Shown: positions 31,327-42,713 of the stretch, piece by piece | Layout of the letters: each line of letters opens with the position of its first letter | How positions within the stretch are numbered: the stretch's first letter is position 1 | Source of the DNA: Salarias fasciatus | Taxonomy: Eukaryota > Chordata > Actinopteri > Blenniiformes > Blenniidae | Direction: 5' to 3' | Length of the DNA: 64,000 bases | Assembly (NCBI RefSeq): GCF_902148845.1 | Contig: NW_021941230.1 | Span: forward strand, 13,946,297 to 14,010,296 | Program-made: the position numbers and the translations under genes | The notes under the pieces: model-generated | Seen by the model: only the letters and a program-made list of their open reading frames with translations | The model's database searches: none | What the model was told of the DNA's origin: nothing

Positions 31327-34005
31327 CTCGTCTGTAGTAAAATGAGCCAGTCTGATGTTGTGTTTCCGTCCTCAGGCTCCTGTCCTCCACCTCCCTCAGG
31401 ACCTCTGTTCCTGCTGAGCGTGTCCCTGCTGGGGCTCATGCTGCTGGAGAGGTGGAAGCCCACCCTGCCCATTATTACTGGTGAGCTCAGGCCTGTAAAC
31501 ACTCATGCAGTTTTTACACTTCCAGTGTGCTCCAGGAATAAATGCTGCTTTTGCTTTCGGAGGACCTTTCTGTGTCAGGATTTGCATGTTCTCCCTGTGC
31601 GCATATGGCATCTCTGTCCCGTGTACCCTGCCTTCGCCGAGAGTCAGCTGGGATCGGCTCGAGCATCATACACCCTGACGGGTGCCCTGAGGCCCACGTG
31701 GACTCAAAACATACATGAGAGGCAATAGCAGCTCAAACATGCCATTCACGCTTTGTTTTTCCTGTGGCCTGCAGGCTATTTGCTTTTACTTACTGAAACC
31801 TCAGTAGCATTCAGCTGTCATGTCACCTTGCTGTTTCAACAAAAACATCATAATGCATGAGGGGTTGTTCAAGAAAAACCAGCTGGTTAGTTTCCCCCAG
31901 TGAGTTTCACTCTGCTCAGGATCAACACAGTCTAACGTTAAGATCTGCCTGCGTCCTAAAATCCCTTTTCTGAGATGTTTGTGATCTTTTTTTTTTTTGT
32001 CAGTTCAGAAAATTTAAAAGAAATCCTGACATCTTCAGTGTTTCCTGATCTGTGCTTAATTCTGTCATTTTTCGTTCCCGCAGTTCAACACGCGGAAGCT
32101 CGTCCTGCTCAGAGGTGTGTGAGGCGTCCGAAAACCTTCTCTGCCGGGATCTCATTTAAAATAAGAAGCGCTGCTAAAATCAGCTCGTGTCTTTTTCACC
32201 CGCAGCGAAGCGATGAGCGCCGAGCAGCAGCGGCTGCTGAGCGTCCCCGAGCTCAGCCACCACCTGGCCGAGAGCTACCTGACCTGCTGCCTGTACCTGC
32301 AGGAGATGCTGCAGTACAAGCGGCAGAACCACGGGAAGGTGCGTCGCCGCAACACCCGCAGGGCGGCGCCGCTCTCTCAACAGCCGCCGTGCGCTCACGC
32401 TCCTCTGTTTTTTTTCCCCCCAGTTCTGTGCGATGATGTGCAGCGGCTGCTTGGTGCTGGCTGTGGTCGGACATTACGTACCGGGGATTATGATCTCCTA
32501 CATTATAGGCGAGTCTCCCGCCCTCCGCTGTCACTCGCGTCCCTGCATTGTGGCCCTGCTGACAGCCTGTGCTCTGCCCAAACCCGTTCAGTGCTGAGCG
32601 TGCTGCTGTGGCCGCTGGTGGTGTACCACGAGCTGATCCAGAGGATGTACACCGGCCTGGAGCCCATCCTGATGAAGCTGGACTACAGCATGAAGGGCGA
32701 GACCGAGCACCGCAAGCACGACAAGAGGAGTGAGTCTCCCCAGCACGCTGAAGAGCTCATTGTCAGACTACTATGAGGCTAGACATTCAGAGTGTGTGTT
32801 TTGACAGAGGTGAAGAAGGAGGTGGAGGAAGGGGACGAGCCGCGGGCTGAAACGGAGAGCGAGAGCGAGGAGGAGCTGTCCTGCTTTGCTCCCACGGTAC
32901 GGACACACACACACTCACACACACACACACACATACAACATGCGGGGGTCTGAGGTGTTGACTCGAAGCGCTCCCCCTTCTGGCCAGGTGGACGTGAAGA
33001 CGACGGCGCTGGCGATGGCCATCACGGACTCGGAGCTGTCGGACGAGGAGGCGTCCATCCTGGAGAGCGGCGGGTTCTCGGTGTCCAGAGCGACCACGCC
33101 CCAGCTCACCGACGTCTCCGAAGGTCAGCCGCTCTACTCACGTTCGCTCTTTGATTGTCATTGTAGATTCTGTGGAGCAGAAGTGTGGCATTGAGGGTGT
33201 TTTGTGGACTGTATTGAATCCAGGTGTGGTTTGTGCTCCAGACTTGGACCAGCAGAGTCTGCACAGCGAGCCGGAGGACGCCTTCCTGCGGGACCTCCCG
33301 GAGTTCCCCTCCGTGGAGGAGTTTCCGTCCATCGAGCAGAGTCTGCTTCACTTCCCTCTGCGCGGCCCGAGCCAGGCGGACGGCGGTCAGGCGGCGGCGG
33401 CGGCGGCGGCGGCGGAGCCTCCGAGCCCCGTCACCCTCCTCATCCAGCACCTGGCCTCCCCGCTCCACTTCGTCAACACGCACTTTAACGGACACGGACG
33501 GCCGCCCGGGGGCGAGCAGGGCGCGCCGCCGCCCGCCCCGGGCCTCGCGGCGGAGCCGGAGGGGCGGGAGACGGAAGCGGCGGTTACCCAGGGTGCACAG
33601 CGGTCTCTGGAGGCTCTGAGCGAGGAGATCGTGAGCACCGCCATCTCCACCGTGGTGCAGAACACTCTGTCGGCCCTGCTGCGCTCCAGCGAGGCCAGCG
33701 AGGAGCCGTCCCTGGCCGAGTTCCTCCCCACCGACATCCCGCCCGGCGCCCTGGACGCCACTTCCTCCGCCGCCGCCGACACCACAGCCACCAGGATAGA
33801 CCCGCTCGGTCCCGACGACGACGGCGCCGGCGAGGACTGCCCCGACGACACGCTAGTCCCCACCGAGGATGAGGACTTCGAGCTTTTGGACCAAAGTGAA
33901 CTGGAGCAGGCGGACGAGGGGCTGGACCTCGGCTCTGACGGACAGGCGGTGGGCGGAGCCTCCGGCACGCCGCCGCCGCCTCATCTGCATCAACCTCAGT
34001 CATAG
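30724..34005 (+). CDS. retreg2: RETREG2 (FAM134A), ER-phagy receptor family; one apparent frame break
   Basis: Reticulon-homology protein of the ER membrane, a paralogue of the ER-phagy receptor FAM134B. Exons: 30724-30977, 31376-31480, 32084-32114, 32206-32338, 32424-32508, 32592-32729, 32808-32896, 32988-33123, 33242-34005. Residues ~60-240 hold two hydrophobic hairpins ([53 protein letters not shown]). A long acidic tail includes the RETREG2-diagnostic block [20 protein letters not shown]. Near the end, DEDFELLDQ is an LC3-interacting (LIR) motif. A polyalanine run lies at ~33391-33415. Exon sum is 1735 nt, one over a multiple of three. The homology shifts frame inside exon 2 around 31391-31405, between LLSSTSLR and PLFLLS. 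A sequencing error, an allele or a real lesion are all possible. Intron 5 starts with GC. Confidence 0.93.
32509..32591 (+). other. retreg2: GC-AG intron in retreg2
   Basis: The intron begins gcgagt and ends ttcag. Homology fixes the junction: the peptide ISYII joined to VLSVLLWPL needs exon 5 to end at 32508. No GT donor gives that frame. Confidence 0.75.
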
Positions 34006-34486
34006 CTGCCCCCCCCCCCACTCCCCCCTTTAACCCCGCCCACCCCCGCCCCCGACATGCAAGCGTTTTGATTTGTGAGTCAGAGTGGCGTAACAAATAC
34101 CCATACATCCTGCAACGCACCGCACATCTACCAGAGGTCAGAGGTCACTGCTGCTGGTCACGGGCTGTGCAGCAGATCGTTCGTACACACCGTACACACG
34201 TCCAAATGTTTTTTTTTTTTTTTTCCCTCATCCGTTCGTCGGTAAACCCGTCGATTCCCCTCTGAGGTTTGATATTCAGCCGCTCGTTGCCCGAAGGCAG
34301 AATCACCGGCGTGACTGGGAATCGTACTTCACACCATCCGTACGGAAGAGAAGCTCCTGCACCGTCTGCGACACACACACACACACACTCGTTCGGTTTG
34401 TACACCGCCGCCTCGGGGCGTGTATGTGTGTTTCCCCATGACGAGTCCATGCATGCCGTGCGTCACGCATGTATTCCCCATGATCG

Positions 34487-34526
<40 letters not shown>

Positions 34527-35360
34527 CAGGCCAGTTTTAGAGTGTAACAGGGACTGGAGCAGCTCTGTCCTTCTGAATCATCCGTCCTGATGGAGGATTT
34601 GGTTTTCAAGTTTCAAAAAAAAGCAAACAGACAAACCGTTGGTCAGCTGGACCGCTCGGCATCCAGATCTCAGGTTCGGGTGGCACAAAGTGAACCTGCC
34701 GTGGCAGAACTCGCCCGTTCTCTGACCCTGTCGTAGTGCACTGTATTTGTACTAACCTCTTTATTTTCTTTCAGTCAGCGCCTCCTTGTGTATAGTGTAG
34801 AAAAGCTTCAAAAAAAGAAGAAAGTGTATATTCTGCATGTATAAAAAGCACTCTGTTCAAGTTCTCCTTGTCAGCCGACAACGTTCTGCACAATGTGTGA
34901 GGGGGGAAAGAAATCCTTTGAATGTTTCAGGTTAAATGAGCCCATTGATATTTATATTGCATTACCTGTGAGGAGAGTCAAACTTTTGATGCGTCCTTAT
35001 TTTTACGGAAATGGGCGACGAGTTCTGACATCGGATCTGAAGAAGGAAATTAACAGACTAGTTTGTCTATGGTTAGTTGTGTGTTTCTGCTTCTTAAACT
35101 ATAAATATATATATAAATACGAAAAAAGGCCCTTACTGAACTGTACAATTTAAAAAAAAAAAAAAAGGAATATATTTTCTAATTTCTCCTTTTTCCATAA
35201 AGTGCTCAGTTTGATCTTTTACGTCTTTAAAAAAAAATAAATAAATAAAAAAAGTAACCAAGTTTCCCGAAGCAGACGAGTGTCGTGAAACTGGTCCGAT
35301 AGACGTGCAACGACTCCACATGTGAGCGCAAGAGAATAAAAGAACAAACTGAAACGAACT
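34006..35360 (+). other. retreg2: retreg2 3' UTR
   Basis: Long 3' UTR with poly-C just after the stop, a (CA)n tract at ~34369-34387, a (GT)n tract at 34489-34525 and AT-rich sequence before AATAAA at 35335-35340. Confidence 0.6.
35335..35340 (+). terminator. retreg2: retreg2 polyadenylation signal
   Basis: Canonical AATAAA. The convergent mdh1b signal is only ~75 bp away. Confidence 0.6.
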
Positions 35361-35413
35361 TTGGTCGTGCAGATTGGTCAGGATTATTCCCCAACATGTT
35401 AACTGTAAAGTCC

Positions 35414-35419
35414 TTTATT
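35414..35419 (-). terminator. mdh1b: mdh1b polyadenylation signal
   Basis: TTTATT on the + strand reads AATAAA on the - strand, 65 bp after the mdh1b stop codon. Confidence 0.6.
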
Positions 35420-35483
35420 TATTTGCAGATGTCAGTCGTTTCCCTCTGCGAGCTTCTTTTCCTGGAAAGAGAACAAAAAACGC

Positions 35484-37635
35484 TCACGTCCTCGTTTGCT
35501 GTAAATACAGAATTATTTCGCGGCTCTTTTCGCGTCGTGGCGTCTGCGTCTGCGTCACCTGCAGCAGTTCGTCGAGGGAAAGCTGGATTCTCTCCTTCAG
35601 CTTGTCTCCGACGCTCGGCTCGGACAGCAGGGAGCATTTCCCCTCCCTGAAGGCGGCGGGCACCGAGAGGACGACGCCCTCCGGGACGCCGTAGTGACCT
35701 GCAGGCAGACGCGTTTCCTCACTGCGGCGTGGGAGCGCTCCCGCGCCGCAGGAGTCTGCGGTCACGTCCCGACCTGTGCACGGCACGCCCACGGACAGGA
35801 CTTCCTGCGTGTCCCCGGCGCCGCTCCAGGCCCTCAGGACGGCGAGGAGGCCGTTGGCCGCCGCCATGCCGGCCGCCCGGCCCGTCTTCAAAGTCACGGC
35901 TCCTCGCCGGCGTCCTGCCAAGGACTGGAGATCAGTTTCCAACCACTTCCTGGAAAGCAGAAAGGGGCTCATTCCCGTCAGACGCATTGTGAAATGAACA
36001 TTTGCACAGTCGAGTGTTGTAATCTGACGGTCGGCTGGCGTCGGATCTTATCGTGTTTGTTTACCGTTCCTACCAAACAACCAGCTGCAAGTCTGAGCAA
36101 GAGGTGTGAGTGAAGCTCGCCTGTCATGGAGGACCTTCAGGACTGGCTGCCAGAAGAACGGCGGCCCTTTCACTGCCCCGTCGTAGTTGAAAACCTTCGC
36201 CATCTGCACGTCGATGTAGAAGATGCCGCTGATGTTTCCCCACACGATCACATCTGTAACATCTGGAGACGAAGAGGACAGAAGCGGTGACGGCTCCAGT
36301 GGTGCTGAGCTACAGTTTCAGTACAGGTCTGAGGATTCCCGGCAGATACCTGACGCCCTCACGTTCAGCTGCTTCGCAATGATGGCCTTCGCTTCGTTCT
36401 CCAGCTGCGTCGCCATGGCGATAAATTGCCGGCTCTCAATTGAACAGGCAGAGTCCACCAGCAGCGAGCATCTCAGGTTCACGAAGGAATCGCCAGACAC
36501 CATCACCTTCACCTCCCTCCTCGCTCTGGAGTCGATCAGTCGTCCGTACTCTCTGTACCGCTCGGAGATCTTCTTCACGCTGGTCCTTCTGTCCTCCTCA
36601 GGGTCGCTCTCCCCATCCGCCGGCCCGTCGTCCAGCAGGAGGACGACGTCTGCGTGCCTGAATGCTTGCTCCACGTTTGTGTGAACGGTCACCTGTGGAG
36701 AAACTTTTGTTCACTTCCTTTTTTCTTCAGCTTCAACAACATAAAGTTCAGGATACCTGATGGAGAATACTGAGGGCCAGGTCCTGGGTCTCCATCCTCA
36801 GGTCTTGCAAACCCTCCTCAGTCCCGTCGAGGTCCAGCAGATGGAGGCTGATCAGAGAAACTCCGGGGAACACCTCGGCAGAGAGCAGCTTGGGGATCAG
36901 AACGTGGCAGACTGGGCTGAGAGCACTGGGAAGATGACAGATTACTGAGCAGGTTGTTTAATTTGAGGCGATTAAAGGTCTGAGAGATGGACGCACCCGC
37001 TGATCCATATGTGAAAGGGTTGAATGAGACTGACGCGCCGCTGCTCTTCTGCGGTCTGCTTCAGTTTGGCCTGCAGGTTTTCTGCAGCAACGCTCAGCAT
37101 CAGGTCTGTGGGCATGTCTGACGTGATCCCGTAGTATTCCTGCGCATCAGGCGATGACACTTTCAATCTGGATGGGTCTTTGATCTCATGAATATGAGTT
37201 TGTTTACCTGGCAGTGCTCCAGGAAGTCACTGAAGCCCCCCAGGAGCATCCCTTTGCCACCTTGGACCACCAGTTCCCTCCAAACCAGAGGGGAGTGCTC
37301 GTGTTTCCAGCCATTTCTTTGACACGTGACCTCCAGCCATTCCTAACAGAAGCATGGAGGCGGTCAGACGAAGGTAACAAAGTAGTCATTGTTAATAAAT
37401 AACTAACTAAATAAATAAAGCGTTACCTTCCAGTCCTCTGGCAGGACTGAGATCTTGTGGACTCTGAAGTCTGGTAGACATCTCTGCAGAGCGTCTGCTA
37501 AAAGTTCCGCTTTGGCAAAGTAGGGACAGTCCGATTTACCTGCAGAGGCGACACGAATCAGAATCATTCTGAAAAATACATTTTAGAAATTAATAAATAA
37601 CGATGAATTTTACCAGCGAGCACAAACTTTGCCAT
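35484..37635 (-). CDS. mdh1b: MDH1B, malate dehydrogenase-like protein (9 exons, 485 aa)
   Basis: Divergent relative of cytosolic malate dehydrogenase; in mammals it is associated with sperm and ciliated tissue. Exons in transcript order: 37614-37635, 37427-37539, 37208-37342, 36997-37139, 36757-36925, 36350-36692, 36121-36262, 35774-35949, 35484-35698. They sum to 486 codons. The N-terminal ~130 residues ([20 protein letters not shown], then [13 protein letters not shown]) are the MDH1B-specific extension; the MDH-like fold follows. The catalytic histidine of MDH (WGNHSS) is replaced by isoleucine (WGNISG, I319). The MDH1 LDHNRAK motif reads LENEAK, and the arginine-bearing substrate loop is replaced by an acidic stretch ([14 protein letters not shown]). 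As I recall, human MDH1B also has WGNISG, so loss of classic activity is ancestral. Intron 7 uses a GC donor. The frame reads straight through the last intron (35699-35773), which could mask it. Confidence 0.92.
36013..36120 (-). other. mdh1b: GC-AG donor, mdh1b intron 7 (5' part shown)
   Basis: On the - strand the exon ends CATGACAG at 36121 and the intron begins gcgagc. The acceptor is at 35950-35951 (TTCCAG before GAAGTGG). The joined peptide VLHDRKWLE matches the human pattern, and no GT donor fits. Confidence 0.65.
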
Positions 37636-38287
37636 TTTAGAGAGAAAGCGTCGGTTGCCAGGAGACCAGAGGAGCAACGTCTAAATGAGTCCGTGTACTG
37701 CAGATACCTGGAAGCGCAATAGAATGTGGTATCTTGGCTGAATATACGACCCTAAATATAACTTATTAAACTTTATTACTGTTATAACACTTACAGTTCA
37801 AATGTAATATTTTCAGGATTAAACATAATCTCTAGATTTGTGACAATTCCTGGTTTCCGTGTTGACAGTCGGACACATTACAGCAGCGCACACGGAACGC
37901 ACGGCGTGTGGGGAAGCGAACATTTTTTATTTTATTTGTCCTTTTTTGAGACTTATCTTTGCTGTTAATGAATCGTAGACTCTGCTTTTACCCGGACAAT
38001 GTGTCAGTTAGCGTTATGCGACCGCAATGAATCTTTAAAATGTTTAGTAACCCCGAGCTAACGACAACTCTCCTGTGTTTTTAGCTTGAAGGTTAGTTGA
38101 CCTTGTTAAATTTAACTGACCAGACGTATTTACGTTTTATCTAAGAATAGGTCCAAGCGTTAAAACGAGTTGGGATATGTGGCTATTACCTGCAGGTGGA
38201 ATATTACATAAGTAACGTAGACGTTTTCTTGTCTTGCTGTTTGCTTTCTGTTGGGATAGTCTTCTTTACACCGCCTGTCAAAGGAGC
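37636..38287. promoter_or_regulatory. Shared bidirectional promoter mdh1b/fastkd2
   Basis: About 650 bp separate the two divergent start codons. The same head-to-head pair exists at human 2q33. The region includes an X-box-like motif next to mdh1b and a probable fastkd2 acceptor (gggatag at ~38260), suggesting a non-coding first fastkd2 exon upstream. No TATA box stands out. Confidence 0.6.
37654..37666. promoter_or_regulatory. RFX X-box-like motif before mdh1b
   Basis: GTTGCCAGGAGAC: half-site GTTGCC, one spacer base, then GGAGAC, with one mismatch from RGNAAC. It lies 19 bp upstream of the mdh1b start codon. X-boxes of this kind drive cilia genes through RFX factors. Confidence 0.5.
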
Positions 38288-41200
38288 ATGTCTGTGTGGA
38301 CAGTGGAGGAGCTGATCAGAAGGAGTCTGCGCCTCTGCAGGCCTGTATACCAGCAGCACGGCTTTCTGGTGGCCTCATCAGCTTCATCCTCACCAGGTCA
38401 GAAGCTCACACGCATCCAGAGGCAGAGCCAGAGCCAGAGGCAGCCACCCTGGTGTCCTGTCGGTTCAGTGAGGTTCTACTCGCAGGAGAGGGACATCAGT
38501 GATGAGGCGGAAGAGAAGGACCTGTCCCTGCCTCATGAGATGCAGGTGGAGAATGCTGCCGCAGAGCAGAGACAGTGGAGCTCTCCCTTCCTGAAGCACC
38601 TGGAGCGCTGCGGCTCCCCGTCGGACGTCCTGGACCTCACCCGTCTGTACGCGCCGACGATCAGACAGGTCAGCAGCAGCCTGGTCCGCATGTGGGCCGT
38701 CACCAAAAAGATGTCCGAGGACCAGCGGCGGTACGAGCTCCAGCTCATGTTTGAGCACCCTGCTCTGGACGAGCTTCTGCAGAAGGCCATGAGGACCATC
38801 AGTCTGATGCGCCACGAGGACATGGTGTACACCCTCCTCAGTATGGTGAACCTGGGCGTGCCTCAGAGGAGCCGGGTGATCCAGACGTCTCTGCGAACCC
38901 TGCAGGTCAGCTCACACATTCCCACACATTCTTGTTCTTTTTGTTTTGTTGACACTGACTCGTTTTCTTGTTCTCTCACAGGAGAAATTGAACGATCTCG
39001 ATGAGAAGTGTCTGTCCATCTTGGCCAGCTGCCTGGAGCATATGGACGACTGTCCCAACGTTGTCGCACTGAAAGCTGGCCTGAGGTGAGGCTCGTCAGA
39101 TGGTAGGGTTACATTTTTGGAATTATGGGGATGACCGTGGCGTTTGCTGTCGCTGCGTTCCAGTCTCGTGGTGGAGGAGCGTCTGTCGGGGATCAAGAAC
39201 GTGGTCACTCTGCAGACCATGATGCGCCTGCTGGGAAAAGACGCCCCAAAGGAGCTGAAATGGAAACTCGAGGTTTGATCACAACTCTTGGTTTTGACTA
39301 TATCTTGCTTCCACTGATTCAGAGCCACTCTTGTTTATGCCAGTGCTCTCTCCAGTGTGTGATCACTTGAAATTAGTCTGAGCAATGGTTAAAAAAAGCT
39401 TTTTAAATTTTCATTCTATACTGTCTCCATGCGCTCCGTTTCCAGAAAAAGGCCTTGTCGATGGCAGACCAGTTCAGCGTTCCCAATGCTCAGTGGATGA
39501 TCTCCACTATGGTCACTATGGGCTTCTATTCCAAGCCTTTGTTGGAAGTGTGCAGCAGGAAGATCACAGGTGAAATACGTTTGAAGAAGCTGAAGTGTGA
39601 ACCTGCTCCGTGTTCAGCGTCCTTTTCTCTTCATGACAAGAAGAAAGTACCTTTCATATCGTCTGTGCTCTGATAGAAAACCTGCACGGCATCCCCTTCA
39701 ACCGGTTGTTGAAGCTGCTGCACTCCTGCAAGGAGCTGCTCTACAGAGACTTCTATCTGCTCACCGCCATCTCGGACTACATCGCCTCCACGGTGGACAT
39801 CTGGACCAACAAACAGGTACTGAGACGCATGACTGCGCGCTCCGCCCTCGATACCCTGAACGATGATTTCCTATTTGACCTTTTTCCTCCTTTCCGTGCA
39901 GCTGCTGCTCCTCCTGTCTGTGTTTGAGAGCCTGGCCTTCTGTCCCGCCGCCGTCATGGAGGCTTACGCAGAGAAAGTGATCGCCGACCCCGACATGCTG
40001 ACGCTGAAGGACCTCCTGTGCGTCCTGAAGGTGTACTCCTCTCTGAACTACGACCTGCAGCACCAGCGACGGCCGTGAGTGTCTGACGCGTCTTATTTCT
40101 GTTTTACATCTGGTCGTATTACTTCAAAGAGGCTCAGTCTTTACGCACACGCAGACACACAGTCGGTGCAGTTCTAACAGAACGTGGAAATTTAAAGAAT
40201 GCAGAAAATGGATTTCCCAGACCGGGCGCGTAGCGCCAAACATCTTTTCTCCACGCTCGGCCCGTCAGAAAGGATTCCATTGTAGCAGAGCTCCATGGCT
40301 GTTTGGGTGTGATGTTCCTGCTGCAGGTTTCTGGACAGCCTGGGCCGCGCTCTGGACTCCTACCTGCCCAAGATGACGGCGTTTGCGCTGCTGAAGGCGG
40401 TGTACTGCCTCTGCCTGCTGGGCCACTTCCCCCCCGCGGCGCTGGAGAGGCTCCAGCAGAGCGGCACGCCGCCGCAGCAGCTGGCAGGTGACGCCCCGAC
40501 CCCGCCCCCGCCCCCGCCCCCGCCCCCGCCTCGCTCCTCCGTTCTCACCCCGGTCTGACCTCCTCTGACCTCTCCCCAGACTCCAAGTCGCTGAAGAACA
40601 GGGAGAGAATGTTTCACACGGTGGAGCTGTGTCTCCGCCTCGACCGCCCTCCTCTCCCTCCCTCTCTCACTTTCCCCACGTCGGTCACGGAGGGCCCCGC
40701 GCCTTCCCAGTCGTCCATGAACCCGTGGCTCCTGGAGGGCCTGCGGAGCCTGCTGGAGGACCAGGAGCACGTGACGCTGCAGGAAATGGTGACGGAGGAG
40801 GACTTTTACCTCATCGGTAAAGACGAAGCTGGGGTGTGTGAATCGCCGCGCGGTCTGGATTATTCATAAATTCCTGTTTTGTGAATTTGGACTCTTAAGA
40901 CGCCGTCATCACCAAGCGCGAGTCGAGCCGGCGGCCCGAGAGCGACGCGGGAGAGCGCGGCCCGCCAGCAGAGCGCAGTCGAAGGTAAGAGCTGAGCGTG
41001 GCGCCGTGGTTAACCTCACCAGCTGTCTTCTGGGAGGATGCTCTGCTGCTCGCCTCCTCCGGCGCTGCCGGGCAGTGACGCCGCTGATCCGCTCTGCACC
41101 GTCGGCATCTCGAGAGTTTATGCCGGGTAATGACGTCGAACCGCAACGCGGCGAGTCACGTTTTTGTTTTGATTTCGCTCTGTGACATTTTCTGCGAGTT

Positions 41201-42596
41201 TGCAAAAATAATATTGATGATTTCAGTGGAAAAAAAAATGTGTCCAGCTTCAATGAAACTGCTATAAAAACTCCACAATTTCATGTTTTTCCTTTTTTTT
41301 TTCTGCAAAAACCTAAAAAAACCCCCCAAATATTCACTAATTATTCAGAGAAGGGCCCTTTAAACAGCTGTTTTCCAACATTTAATTGATTACAAATGTT
41401 CGTTGGCAAAGACTTTATTGGTTTTTTTTTTGCAGCATCAGTTTTAAAATTTCTTTTAAGAGATTAAGGAGAAAAAATATCCTTAAAAAAACACTGCTAT
41501 AAAACAGGACAAAATAAATAAATGAAAAGAAGATCTGAGATTATTGTTATTTCTTTTCGCATTAATTCCTGTCAAAGCCATGAAATATTTAATTATGGTC
41601 AAGATTTAACCCTTTCGATTGCCAATTTGATTCATTCTTCTTTTACAAATAAACATAAAACACAGACTGAGAGGATAGGAGATCCTTTTTTTAAATTCTT
41701 TATGTGCGCTCACAGCCAAAATTATGAAAAGTTTGCCAAAATAAATGATGACGTCCACATTAAATAAAGTTTTAAGTCAGTTTGAGCACTGTTTTTTTTT
41801 AATTTTAAGTCTATTTTTGCTGTGCTGTTTATTTTGATGACGCATTTAATAGAAAAAAACGGACAAAATAACATCAAAATCACACAAATCCTAAATTCAA
41901 GGTGATTTGTGTAATGTTGGTTTGCTTGGGTCGTTTAAATGTTATTTAATGGATGTTTGAAATGATTATCAAATCAAAAATCAGACTTTCTTTCATGCCG
42001 TTGCAAATCCAACCCAGCGTCTGTGATGTTTTGATGTGAGCTGCGAGAAGATCTGCAGCTACCTGTGAGTCAGAGGAAGTTGGAAACATTTCTTCGTTTC
42101 TTGTGAAAATAAGCCCACATCTTCTCATTTTTCAGGTTGTAGATGATTGCCGACTTGCAGCTTGCTCACCGAGCGGAACATCCACCCTCGGACTGCGTCT
42201 CACTTCACGTCTTCTTCGTTTTCTCAGAATTATTTTGTGTTTTTGTGTCTTAGAATCGCCGTGGTTCACGCTGCCCCGTCCAAGTTTTGCTTCGGCACGC
42301 TGAACCCGCGCGGCCCCCTGGCCCTGAAGGCCCGGCACCTGAGGATCCTGGGATACGAGCCCGTGCTGGTGGGAGTCAGACTCCGTCGGCCTTTTAATCG
42401 TTGAAACATTTTTAGCTTCTCGCGCTGATTGGAACGGAGAGAAAAGTGAAATAAAAGCCACGTTCTGTCTGTCCAGGTGTCGGAGCTGGAGCTGCAGTCG
42501 GTTTCGGAGGAGCAGAGGACCGAGTTCCTCAGGACGCGGATTTTCCCGGAACTCGTGTCAGAAAGCCGAGCTGAGGCCGGGCTGAGGGCGTCCTGA
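38288..42596 (+). CDS. fastkd2: FASTKD2, mitochondrial RNA-binding protein (11 exons, 661 aa)
   Basis: FAST-kinase family protein of the mitochondrial matrix; in mammals it binds 16S rRNA and supports mitoribosome assembly and complex I expression. Exons: 38288-38905, 38982-39085, 39164-39272, 39446-39569, 39677-39816, 39902-40074, 40327-40487, 40580-40816, 40900-40984, 42254-42368, 42477-42596. They sum to 1986 nt in frame. The N-terminus is rich in arginine, serine and leucine, as in a transit peptide, followed by a poorly conserved region. The helical-repeat FAST_1/FAST_2 region spans ~residues 180-560 (NVVALKAGLR, QWMISTMVTMGFYS, LLKLLHSCKELLYRD). The C-terminal RAP domain spans ~584-661 (CFGTLNPRGPLALKARHLRI, then GYEPVLV). 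The upstream frame is open from 38234 but lacks an ATG, so the start at 38288 (MSVWTVEEL) is the first possible one. Intron 9 is the longest (1.27 kb), AT-rich and featureless. Confidence 0.95.
40985..42253 (+). other. fastkd2: Long AT-rich intron of fastkd2
   Basis: Phase-2 intron with a gtaaga donor and tcttag acceptor. Strongly AT-rich from 41160 on; no second gene or recognisable repeat was seen. Confidence 0.7.
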
Positions 42597-42707
42597 AGGC
42601 CGTGAACCAACGCCATGCAAAATGAAGAGATGAAGAGACACCGAGCAACGCAGCGACTTCAAATCTCAGATGAAATGGATTCAGAGACTTTATTCAACAT
42701 CCGAAAC

Positions 42708-42713
42708 ATTAAA
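42708..42713 (+). terminator. fastkd2: fastkd2 polyadenylation signal (ATTAAA)
   Basis: The common variant ATTAAA, 112 bases after the stop codon. An AATAAA on the opposite strand (42689-42694) lies just before it and could serve cd28 read-through transcripts. Confidence 0.5.

Noticed and set aside
31560-31700. Fragment resembling a common fish repeat (TTTGCATGTTCTCCCTGTGC, then TACCCTGCCTTCGCC)
   Set aside because: Likely a short relic of a dispersed repeat in retreg2 intron 2, but too short and diverged to call as a feature.
31282-31728. 148-codon frame spanning retreg2 exon 2 as an independent gene
   Set aside because: Only the part matching retreg2 exon 2 is conserved; the rest is intron sequence.
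33387-33968. 193-codon frame opposite retreg2
   Set aside because: Mirror of the GC-rich, repetitive retreg2 last exon; the + strand frame is conserved, this one is not.
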